Source: an uncultured Bacilli bacterium (GTDB lineage: Bacteria > Bacillota_I > Bacilli_A > RF39 > UBA660). Taken from it: 6,096 nt of DNA. Each line of letters opens with the position of its first letter. The first letter of the stretch is position 1. Shown in pieces: positions 1-5,853 of this stretch. The notes under the pieces are model-generated. The model was not told where the DNA came from and ran no database searches. It saw only the letters and a list, made by a program, of their open reading frames with translations. The stretch covers positions 1 through 6,096 of the forward strand of contig CAKOLH010000036.1 of assembly GCA_934096105.1 (NCBI GenBank), in the 5' to 3' direction. The position numbers and the translations under genes are program-made.

Positions 1-1
1 T

Positions 2-28
2 AAAGAAAAGTAATTCCTACTTTTCTTT
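2..28 (-). terminator. probable terminator hairpin of the LTA synthase gene
   Basis: An 11-bp perfect inverted repeat (2-12 with 18-28, 5-nt loop) contains the TAG stop codon of the upstream gene in its first arm and loop. Read on the minus strand the second arm is T-rich (TACTTTTCTTT), as in A/U-rich intrinsic terminators. Only two pairs are G-C, and the downstream tract lies outside the window, so the call is tentative. Confidence 0.45.
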
Positions 29-1924
29 TATTTTAATATACTTATATCCATTATTAGTAATCATACTCCTACTAAAAGAAATCTTATTCTGTATAGTTTT
101 ATTAATATTGTTGACATAATCAACATCACCAATACCAATATACTCATTAGTAATACTATTATATTTTCCTTTATCAGTTATCCAAGACCTATTACTAAGA
201 ATTACTAAACCGCTACTATTAGATAACAAATCAGTACCAGTAAAAAGACGCGAATCATATTCAATTCCAAACAAATTATATACTGTTGGAAGAACATCTA
301 TTGACATACCAACTTTGTCTATCTCTACTCTATTTAACTTGTTATTCCAAATAATTAAAGAGTTATGATTTATTTCAAATAGATTATCTCTTTTAAAAGT
401 AGATAACTCATTCATTTCCTCTAGAGATAAAGCATAAGGATAATGATCTGCGGTTAAAATAATTACTGTATCATCTAGTTTGTTAGCCTCCTCTAACTTG
501 TTAATTAAAAGTTCTAAAGCTCTATCTAGTTCTATTTGGGTAGCAAGATATGCTGATGCTGAAGTACTAAGATTAAGATTATCTACTAGTGACTTATTTT
601 TACTAGCAATATTATTACCAAAGAAATTATATTCCATATGACCTGATACTGTCATATAATAAGCCATAAATGGTTTATCACTATCAATATAGTCAGTATA
701 AGTCTTTTCTATCATTTCAATATCACTCTCTGGCCATACATCGCAGTTAATATCAAGTCCCATATCACAGGCCTTAAAGTTATTAAAACCTATTGCCTTT
801 AAGTATTTATATCTATCTTGAAAATAACCGCTATGATTGTGATAAGCATAAGTATTATAATTAATATTATTAAAACTATTACCTAGTCCATATGGAAAAC
901 TATTATTACCACTTCTCCATATACTAAGTGAATTAATACTAGGATATAAAGCAGTATCTGCTTGAAATTCTCCTCCTATTGTACTTAAAAAATAAGGTAC
1001 ATAATAATTATTAAATACAAAACCATTATTAGTAAGTTTATATAATGTTGGAGTTAAATCTTCTCTTACACCAATAGTACTAAAAGATTCAGCTACTACA
1101 AAGACAAGATTTTTATCTTTAAATATACCAGTATATTTATTTTTACTAGTACCAGGATTATTCTCGATATATAATTTTATATTACTATCTATGTTATTAT
1201 CAATATCTAAGTCAAGTATATTCTTATCATATAAAAATATTTCATCTTCTTTATTAGAATTATATTCAAAATTAACATTAATTACTTTATCTTCAAAACC
1301 AAATATTGTTCTATATAAATCAAGTTCAAATGAAGAAATAACTCCAAGTTTTTGAATATTTAAATCATTATTATTAATATTATAATATAAATCATATATA
1401 GATAAAGTAGTATCCTTCTTAGTATTTATATATAATCTATAACCTAGTATTCCAAGAGGAATAAGTACTATATAACAAAGTAAGTATAACTTATCTTTTC
1501 TTTCTATATCAAAGTCTATTCTCTTTCTAAATACTATAAGAAATATAAGTGGTAAAAAACATATTATAATTCCATATAAGTTACTGAATATTATTTTAAA
1601 AGCTGCTCCTAGAAAATCAACTGCTTGATCAGTAAATGAAAACATAGATAAAGACATAAAAGAATCCATAGAGTTCTTCATAACAAATTGAAATGCAAAT
1701 ATAATACATATAAAAGCATATATTATATAATTTATTATTTTATTTATTTTCCTATTAAATAAAGTAGTAAGAAGTGTTATTATAAATGAAGAGAAAAGTA
1801 TATGTATAAATACACTAATTATTGTATCTCTTATAAAAGTATCAAACATTAATATACCAAATATTAATTCTAAAAAAGATAATAAACATATATTAATTAA
1901 ATTAATTTTAATAATTTTCTTCAC
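17..1924 (-). CDS. LTA synthase family phosphoglycerol transferase
   Basis: This is a 635-aa polytopic membrane enzyme of the lipoteichoic acid synthase/sulfatase superfamily, expected to transfer glycerolphosphate from phosphatidylglycerol on the outer face of the membrane. About five hydrophobic segments (residues roughly 6-28, 34-56, 61-82, 104-131, 146-165) precede an extracellular domain starting near 270. By comparison with staphylococcal LtaS, metal and catalytic residues are visible: E279 in VAESFS, nucleophile T315 in STIGGEF, R371 in the HNHSGYFQDR stretch, H429 in SGH, and D493-H494 in TADH. Length is close to LtaS (about 646 aa). The start is GTG: an in-frame TAG lies seven codons upstream with no ATG between, and a later start would remove the first membrane segment. 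The ribosome binding site is weak (GGTGA, 4 nt away). It is monocistronic here, with its own promoter. The exact polymer made (LTA or another glycerolphosphate product) cannot be told from sequence. Confidence 0.88.
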   Translation of the reverse strand: MKKIIKINLINICLLSFLELIFGILMFDTFIRDTIISVFIHILFSSFIITLLTTLFNRKINKIINYIIYAFICIIFAFQFVMKNSMDSFMSLSMFSFTDQAVDFLGAAFKIIFSNLYGIIICFLPLIFLIVFRKRIDFDIERKDKLYLLCYIVLIPLGILGYRLYINTKKDTTLSIYDLYYNINNNDLNIQKLGVISSFELDLYRTIFGFEDKVINVNFEYNSNKEDEIFLYDKNILDLDIDNNIDSNIKLYIENNPGTSKNKYTGIFKDKNLVFVVAESFSTIGVREDLTPTLYKLTNNGFVFNNYYVPYFLSTIGGEFQADTALYPSINSLSIWRSGNNSFPYGLGNSFNNINYNTYAYHNHSGYFQDRYKYLKAIGFNNFKACDMGLDINCDVWPESDIEMIEKTYTDYIDSDKPFMAYYMTVSGHMEYNFFGNNIASKNKSLVDNLNLSTSASAYLATQIELDRALELLINKLEEANKLDDTVIILTADHYPYALSLEEMNELSTFKRDNLFEINHNSLIIWNNKLNRVEIDKVGMSIDVLPTVYNLFGIEYDSRLFTGTDLLSNSSGLVILSNRSWITDKGKYNSITNEYIGIGDVDYVNNINKTIQNKISFSRSMITNNGYKYIKIKEK

Positions 1925-1947
1925 TCTATCACCATATTTCTAAAATA

Positions 1948-1977
1948 AGTATATCATAGTAGAGGTAGTATTGTAAA
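1948..1977 (-). promoter_or_regulatory. sigma-A-type promoter of the LTA synthase gene
   Basis: On the minus strand there is a -35 box TTTACA (1972-1977), an 18-nt spacer and a -10 box TATACT (1948-1953); each box matches consensus at 5 of 6 positions. The predicted start near 1941 gives a leader of about 17 nt before the GTG start at 1924. Placement directly upstream of a gene that follows a terminator supports it. Confidence 0.6.
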
Positions 1978-2043
1978 GCATCCATTTACCACTAATATCT
2001 CAATATATATTTATGACTTATATATAATAGATATGTAGATATA

Positions 2044-2071
2044 TTCTTTTTAGACCCTAGGCTAAAAAGAA
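2044..2071. repeat. 10-bp inverted repeat abutting the tgt terminator
   Basis: TTCTTTTTAG (2044-2053) pairs perfectly with CTAAAAAGAA (2062-2071) across an 8-nt loop containing the palindrome CCTAGG. One arm is the U-tract of the adjacent terminator, so both hairpins share an edge with no gap. It could be a back-up or 3'-end-protecting structure, or an element that hides the U-tract. Neither strand has a further T-run after it, so it is not an obvious terminator alone. Confidence 0.6.
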
Positions 2072-2097
2072 CACTGTAAGACCATAGACTTACAGTG
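2064..2097 (-). terminator. intrinsic terminator after tgt
   Basis: Read on the minus strand, 18 nt after the tgt stop codon, a 9-bp perfect stem CACTGTAAG/CTTACAGTG with an 8-nt loop (2072-2097) is followed at once by the U-tract TTCTTTTT (2064-2071). This is a standard Rho-independent terminator and marks the end of the RNA-modification cluster. Confidence 0.8.
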
Positions 2098-2115
2098 AAT
2101 ATAATAAAATAAATA

Positions 2116-3225
2116 TTATTTTTTATAATTTTTATAAAAATCTTTTTTAAAATCTAAGAATCTATCTTCTTTAATAGAAACTCTAATATCTTCCATTATC
2201 TTAATCAAAAATCTAAGATTATGAATAGATAAAAGTCTTTGACCTAAAGTTTCATTAGCCACTAGTAGATGTCTTATGTATGCTTTAGTATAGTTCTTGC
2301 AACATTTACAATCACAAGTTTCATCTACTGGAGTAAAATCTTCTTTATATTTAGCATTTCTTAGATTAATTTTACCATTTCTAGTAAATGCATGACCATG
2401 TCTTGCTAGTCTTGTCGGAAGAACACAGTCAAACATATCTATTCCTCTTTCTACTCCCTCAAATAAATCAGTAGGTTCTCCTACTCCCATTAGATATCTA
2501 GGTTTATCTTTAGGTAAATACTTAATACCATATTCTATCATTTTATACATAGTTGGTTTATCTTCTCCTACTGAAGTTCCTCCTATTGAATAGCCATCAA
2601 AATCTAATTTTACTGTTTCCTTGCAGGACCATTCTCTAAGGTCTTCAAACTCTCCGCCCTGAACTATGCCAAATAAACTTTGGTTAGGATTATTAAAGAC
2701 AGCCTTTCCTCTCTTAGCCCATCTAAGAGTTCTCTCTACAGATTTCTTCATATAATCGTGAGTAACTGGATATGGTGGACATTCATCAAAACTCATAGCA
2801 ATATCGCTATCTAGTTTATTTTGAACTTCAATACTTATCTCTGGCGTTAGAAATAACTTTTCGCCATTAATATGACTCTTAAAGGTTACCCCTTCTTCAC
2901 TTATATCCTTTGGTTTAGCTAGACTAAATACCTGAAAGCCACCACAGTCAGTAAGAATTGGACCATTGTAGTTCATAAACTTATGAAGTCCACCTGCTTT
3001 AGCTACAATATCTGCTCCTGGTCTAAGCCATAAATGATAAGTGTTAGAAAGTATTACTGCGGAACCTATTTCTTTTAGTTCATCAGGGTCTAGTGTTTTA
3101 ACTGTAGCCTGTGTACCAACAGGCATAAAGATTGGTGTTTCAAATGTTCCATAGTTTGTTTCTAATGTACCATATCTAGCTTCTGTGTTTTTATCTTTAT
3201 GTAATAATGTATATTTAATTTTCAT
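2116..3225 (-). CDS. tgt: tRNA-guanine transglycosylase (queuine tRNA-ribosyltransferase)
   Basis: This is a 369-aa cytoplasmic enzyme that exchanges guanine 34 of tRNAs with GUN anticodons (Asp, Asn, His, Tyr) for preQ1, the first tRNA-level step of queuosine synthesis. The sequence is full length and intact. The proposed general base is D93 in LTDCGGFQVFSL; the substrate pocket includes D147 and C149 in SFDECPP; QGG lies at 189-191; GYSIGGTSVGE starts at 211; and the nucleophile is D266 in DMFDCVLPTR. The zinc ligands are C304, C306, C309 (CDCKCC) and H335. C149 is the residue associated with bacterial preQ1 use rather than eukaryotic queuine use. It starts with ATG, with AGGTAG 5 nt upstream, 27 nt after the 161-aa gene, so it is probably the last gene of the operon. 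No queA, queG or other queuosine gene is in the window, so synthesis versus salvage cannot be judged. Confidence 0.98.
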   Translation of the reverse strand: MKIKYTLLHKDKNTEARYGTLETNYGTFETPIFMPVGTQATVKTLDPDELKEIGSAVILSNTYHLWLRPGADIVAKAGGLHKFMNYNGPILTDCGGFQVFSLAKPKDISEEGVTFKSHINGEKLFLTPEISIEVQNKLDSDIAMSFDECPPYPVTHDYMKKSVERTLRWAKRGKAVFNNPNQSLFGIVQGGEFEDLREWSCKETVKLDFDGYSIGGTSVGEDKPTMYKMIEYGIKYLPKDKPRYLMGVGEPTDLFEGVERGIDMFDCVLPTRLARHGHAFTRNGKINLRNAKYKEDFTPVDETCDCKCCKNYTKAYIRHLLVANETLGQRLLSIHNLRFLIKIMEDIRVSIKEDRFLDFKKDFYKNYKK

Positions 3226-3240
3226 ATTTACTACCTAAAT

Positions 3241-3263
3241 AAGGAAGATTAATTATCTTCCTT
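3241..3263 (-). repeat. 9-bp hairpin across the stop codon before tgt
   Basis: AAGGAAGAT (3241-3249) and ATCTTCCTT (3255-3263) are perfect inverted repeats with a 5-nt loop. The TAA stop of the upstream 161-aa gene straddles the loop and one arm. On the minus strand it is followed by only ATTTAGG, a poor U-tract, so it is more likely an attenuator, RNA-processing or stability hairpin than a full terminator. The tgt ribosome binding site (3231-3236) lies just outside it. Confidence 0.45.
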
Positions 3264-3738
3264 TACCTTTCTTTTCATGTTCTTCTTCCATATTCATTCC
3301 AAACATTCGCATAAACATTTCTCTTTGTTTACGTTCATTTATTATATATAACTTTTCTTTGTATTCATTAATAATTAGTTCTAGTTTTTTTAGTGTTAAG
3401 TTGGCATAGGTTTTGCCTAAATACTTTGCATAAGTGTTCATTAAATAAGTGCGTAATTTTTCGGCTTCCTTATACATATTTCTAAATCTAGCCTCACCAC
3501 CATCAGACTCGTCATCATAAGTGGTATTAAGTTCTAATAGCAATCTAGAAATCTTATTATTTATTTTTTTCTTTATTAGTTTTTCGGTAAGTGTTGGTGA
3601 AACGAAGACTATTTTACTAACTTCAATTGCATCTTCTTTTTTTACTTTTGGTTTAACATTGTAACCATTTTTATTGTATTCTAAGTATACTACTTCACCA
3701 TTTTTGTTATCTTTACTTATAAAATAATTCTTATTCAT
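3253..3738 (-). CDS. uncharacterised 161-aa protein coupled to trmD
   Basis: I do not recognise this family. The protein is small, very lysine- and glutamate-rich, with no signal peptide or membrane segment, so probably cytoplasmic. The first 50 residues look like beta-strand and turn (alternating hydrophobics in GEVVYLEYNKNGYNVKPKV and SKIVFVSP). An acidic linker follows (DDESDGGE, about 75-82). Two long amphipathic helices are likely at about 83-107 and 114-143, possibly a coiled coil. The tail has a methionine-rich patch (MFMRMFGMNM, 141-150) and then a charged end, EEEHEKKGKGR. Its ATG lies 8 nt inside the end of trmD, and its strong ribosome binding site (AGGGGG, 5 nt spacer, 3744-3749) lies within trmD codons. 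This indicates real translation and coupling to TrmD. Position between trmD and tgt hints at an RNA- or ribosome-related role, but that is inference only. Confidence 0.82.
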   Translation of the reverse strand: MNKNYFISKDNKNGEVVYLEYNKNGYNVKPKVKKEDAIEVSKIVFVSPTLTEKLIKKKINNKISRLLLELNTTYDDESDGGEARFRNMYKEAEKLRTYLMNTYAKYLGKTYANLTLKKLELIINEYKEKLYIINERKQREMFMRMFGMNMEEEHEKKGKGR

Positions 3739-4405
3739 TATTTCCCCCTAATAAATCTGGTCTATTTTCTTTAGTTAACCTTAATCTTTCGCTATATCTA
3801 AAATCTTCAATGTTTTTGTGGTGACCACTTAAAAGTACTTCTGGTACTTTCATACCACGGTATTCTAGCGGTTTAGTATAGTTTGGATAGTCTAGTAAAT
3901 TATCATCAAAACTTTCACTGACGAGTGATTCTTTACTGATTACTCCCTCTACTAATCTTATAACAGAATCCATAACTACCATTGAAGGCAGTTCTCCACC
4001 TGTTAGAACATAATCTCCTATTGAAAGTTCTAAATCCACAACTGCTTTGATTCGCTCATCAAAGCCCTCGTAATGACCACATAAGATTATTATATGGTGA
4101 TGTTTAGATAAATCATAAGCAATTTTTTCTTTAAATATTTTACCTGATGGTGTCATCATAATTACTAGAGTGTCTTCTTTTTTTAGAGCGTCAATAGCTC
4201 TGAAGATAGGGTCGCACATAAGGACCATACCACCACCACCGCCATATGGATAATCGTCTACTTGATTATTACTATAGACAGTGTAATCTCTAATATTATG
4301 AATATTAATCCATACTTTACCGCTATCAAGAGCTCTTTTGATAATTGATTCAGTTAAGAAATTATCATACATATTTGGAAATAAAGTTAGTACATCTATT
4401 AACAC
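3731..4405 (-). CDS. trmD: tRNA (guanine-N1-)-methyltransferase
   Basis: TrmD uses S-adenosylmethionine to make m1G37 next to the anticodon in tRNAs reading CNN and similar codons, preventing +1 frameshifts; it works as a SPOUT-fold dimer with a trefoil knot. Hallmarks are DYPYGGGGGM (51-60), CGHYEGFDER (109-118, E113 matching E. coli E116), SIGDYVLTGGELP (128-140, the knot), R150, YPNYTKP (173-179) and VPEVLLSGHH (188-196). The residue aligning with catalytic D169 of E. coli is glutamate here (E164). At 224 aa it is shorter than the usual 240-255; it stops right after the RPDLL motif, lacking the last helix. The start is GTG with GGTGG 6 nt upstream; no ATG gives the conserved DVLTLFP N-terminus. 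It follows rimM by 50 nt and overlaps the next gene by 8 nt. An internal promoter lies just upstream. Confidence 0.97.
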   Translation of the reverse strand: MLIDVLTLFPNMYDNFLTESIIKRALDSGKVWINIHNIRDYTVYSNNQVDDYPYGGGGGMVLMCDPIFRAIDALKKEDTLVIMMTPSGKIFKEKIAYDLSKHHHIIILCGHYEGFDERIKAVVDLELSIGDYVLTGGELPSMVVMDSVIRLVEGVISKESLVSESFDDNLLDYPNYTKPLEYRGMKVPEVLLSGHHKNIEDFRYSERLRLTKENRPDLLGGNNE

Positions 4406-4434
4406 TATAAACCACCACCAATAAACTAATTGTT

Positions 4435-4463
4435 ATTATACTAAAAGTTACTTAATTAGTCAA
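4435..4463 (-). promoter_or_regulatory. internal promoter for trmD and downstream genes
   Basis: On the minus strand TTGACT (4458-4463), exactly 17 nt, then TATAAT (4435-4440) matches the sigma-A consensus at 11 of 12 positions. The -35 box overlaps the last codons and stop of rimM. The expected start near 4428 gives about 23 nt of leader before the trmD GTG. It would let trmD, the 161-aa gene and tgt be expressed apart from the two upstream genes. Confidence 0.7.
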
Positions 4464-4947
4464 ATAATCCACTTATATTTTTTATATATATTTTTTTGTT
4501 AGTAATATCTATTTTATCAATTAAATTGTAATTGTAAGGAATTAAATAGTATTTATTCTTGTCATCTATTTTAAGTAATGTGTTTTTGTCATATCTTTCA
4601 ATATCGCTTACCATCCCTTTTTCTATGTTGTTGTAGATTACTGTCATACCTATGATATCTTCATCTAAGTATTCTTCTTTACTTAGAGTAATATCTTCTT
4701 TGTTAACATAAACATTTTTGCCTTTGTATTTTAATACTTCATTTATGTTTGTATATCCTGTAAATGTTACCATATCAAAGTTTTTATGTTTACGATAGGT
4801 ATTTATTGTTTCTATATCTTTTTTATCGATATATAGTTTCATATTTTTTATGAATATTTTTTCTTTATATGGGAACTTTGATAAAATTCTTAGTTCGCCT
4901 TTAATACCGTGGGTATTAACGATTTTACCTATTTTAATTAATTCCAT
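4456..4947 (-). CDS. rimM: ribosome maturation factor RimM
   Basis: RimM is a small cytoplasmic factor that binds ribosomal protein S19 and helps fold the 3' (head) domain of 16S rRNA during 30S assembly. At 163 aa the length is normal. The N-terminal beta-barrel domain carries the family signature GKIVNTHGIKGELR (7-20). A linker leads to the PRC-barrel domain, entered at DEDIIGMTV (95-103) and containing LIPYNYNLIDKID (135-147) and the C-terminal ISGLFD. The ATG lies 14 nt inside the end of the upstream methyltransferase gene and has only a poor ribosome binding site, so translation is probably coupled by re-initiation. As in most bacteria it precedes trmD, but the usual upstream rpsP is replaced by a TrmH-family gene. 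Confidence 0.96.
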   Translation of the reverse strand: MELIKIGKIVNTHGIKGELRILSKFPYKEKIFIKNMKLYIDKKDIETINTYRKHKNFDMVTFTGYTNINEVLKYKGKNVYVNKEDITLSKEEYLDEDIIGMTVIYNNIEKGMVSDIERYDKNTLLKIDDKNKYYLIPYNYNLIDKIDITNKKIYIKNISGLFD

Positions 4948-5680
4948 TGTTTATCTCATATAGAATAATTGAAGTCGCCACAGCAGCATTCAAACTTTCT
5001 ACTCTTTCATTCATTTTTATATATACATTTTTATCACAAAGATTACTCAAAGTATCGCTCATTCCTCTACCTTCATTGCCGATAATTAGGGCGAAGTTAC
5101 CACTAATATTGATATCTTTTATATTGGTACCATTTCTAACATTGGTACCTAGTATTAGGTAGTTGTTAGTTTTTAATTCTTTAATCGTTGGTTCTAATTC
5201 TCTTGTAACTATGTTTAGGTGGAAAATCATTCCCTGGGTAGCCCTAATTACTTTTAGATTATATAAATCTACTGTTCTTGGGCTTAATATTATAGTATCA
5301 ATATTGAATGCTGCTGCTGACCTAACTATAGTACCAAGATTACCTGGATCCTGAATATCTTCAAGTACAAGTACTCTACTGCCTATCTTATCTTCTTTTC
5401 TTTTATATGCTACGCCAATTATATTTGGGTAACTATCCATACTTGATAGTTTTTTCATAACATTTTCATTAACATAAGTAATATTGTCAGCATATTTATC
5501 AGCATATTCAAATGTACTACCTTCAAGAATTACTAGTTCTTTGACTAGATCTTCATTTATAGCCTCACTTACTAGGTGTTCACCTTCGATTAAAAATAAA
5601 TTAGTACTATCACGATATTTTTTATCTTTTAACTTACATAGTCCTTTGATATATTCATTATTAACAGAAGTTACTATCAT
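4934..5680 (-). CDS. TrmH/SpoU-family RNA 2'-O-methyltransferase (YsgA-like)
   Basis: This is a 248-aa SPOUT methyltransferase predicted to methylate a ribose 2'-OH in RNA, probably 23S rRNA, using S-adenosylmethionine. The N-terminal substrate-binding region includes NEYIKGLCKLKDKKYR (8-23) and FLIEGEHLVSEAI (29-41), the arrangement seen in YsgA-type proteins. The three SpoU motifs follow: motif 1 DIQDPGNLGTIVRSAAAF (108-125, with N114 and R120), motif 2 LIIGNEGRGM (198-207) and motif 3 ERVESLNAAVATSIILYE (225-242, with S229 and N231); motifs 2 and 3 build the knot and cofactor pocket. Length and motifs are complete. It starts with ATG and has AAGGA 5 nt upstream. It is the first gene of the cluster and overlaps rimM by 14 nt. 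The exact target nucleotide cannot be read from sequence, so I give no gene symbol. Confidence 0.95.
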   Translation of the reverse strand: MIVTSVNNEYIKGLCKLKDKKYRDSTNLFLIEGEHLVSEAINEDLVKELVILEGSTFEYADKYADNITYVNENVMKKLSSMDSYPNIIGVAYKRKEDKIGSRVLVLEDIQDPGNLGTIVRSAAAFNIDTIILSPRTVDLYNLKVIRATQGMIFHLNIVTRELEPTIKELKTNNYLILGTNVRNGTNIKDINISGNFALIIGNEGRGMSDTLSNLCDKNVYIKMNERVESLNAAVATSIILYEINNGIN

Positions 5681-5702
5681 AAAAATCCTTCCCTTCTTAA
5701 TA

Positions 5703-5730
5703 ATTATATAATATTTTTGTAAAAAGTGAA
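5703..5730 (-). promoter_or_regulatory. promoter of the methyltransferase-rimM-trmD cluster
   Basis: A perfect -10 box TATAAT (5703-5708) is preceded after 16 nt by TTCACT (5725-5730, 4 of 6 match to the -35 consensus). The start would be near 5696, giving a short leader with the AAGGA ribosome binding site. The -35 is only fair in an A+T-rich region where TATAAT arises easily. Transcription from further upstream, through the structured element, is the alternative. Confidence 0.45.
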
Positions 5731-5732
5731 AG

Positions 5733-5837
5733 TATTAAGTAGAAATACATCACTTCGCAGTGATGCGATTTCTGCTCCATGAACTCTGTAATTAGAGTCT
5801 TCCACAGACATAAGTTCCGATACGGGCTACCGTACAT
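5733..5837 (-). ncRNA. candidate structured RNA, family unassigned
   Basis: This stretch between the nuclease-like gene and the methyltransferase is about 44% G+C by hand count, clearly above its surroundings. Read on the minus strand it forms hairpin 1, GUACGG/CCGUAU with loop UAGC (5820-5835). A central region (about 5771-5818) has two competing folds. Hairpin 3 (about 5738-5770) has AGAAAU/AUUUCU, a small internal loop, then CAUCACU/AGUGAUG closed by the GNRA-type tetraloop GCGA. Two stems gain a closing G-U pair only on the minus strand, where the plus strand would have an A-C mismatch, so minus is the likely sense. A TATAAA box (5840-5845) would start a transcript at hairpin 1, but no good -35 is seen. 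It may be a small RNA or a cis leader for the cluster. It lacks the signatures I know for T-box, SRP, 6S, tmRNA or common riboswitches. Confidence 0.5.
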
Positions 5838-5853
5838 TTTTTATACTTAGATA

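Noticed and set aside
17..1924. Alternative call as a true sulfatase or alkaline phosphatase
   Set aside because: The five N-terminal membrane segments, a Thr nucleophile in STIGGEF rather than a Cys/Ser formylglycine motif, and the overall length fit LTA synthase family enzymes better.
2023..2028. Plus-strand TATAAT that could start an antisense or small RNA through the paired hairpins
   Set aside because: No acceptable -35 box at 16-18 nt upstream, no plus-strand gene beyond it, and TATAAT is common by chance in this A+T-rich gap.
4947..5711. Three plus-strand open frames of 63-75 codons opposite the TrmH-family gene
   Set aside because: They lie antisense to a gene with all three SpoU motifs, lack ribosome binding sites and recognisable domains, and are expected by chance.
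5733..5837. tRNA, T-box, SRP RNA, 6S RNA or tracrRNA
   Set aside because: No T-arm consensus, no T-box antiterminator motif, no SRP apical-loop motif, length too short for 6S, and no Cas gene or CRISPR repeats in the window.
5820..5842. Plus-strand terminator (TACGG/CCGTA stem followed by six T)
   Set aside because: The stem is only 5 bp, no plus-strand gene or promoter needs it, and the stem, loop and G-U features of the whole element favour the minus strand. The T-run equals the A-run before the minus-strand RNA. A plus-strand small RNA remains a minor possibility.
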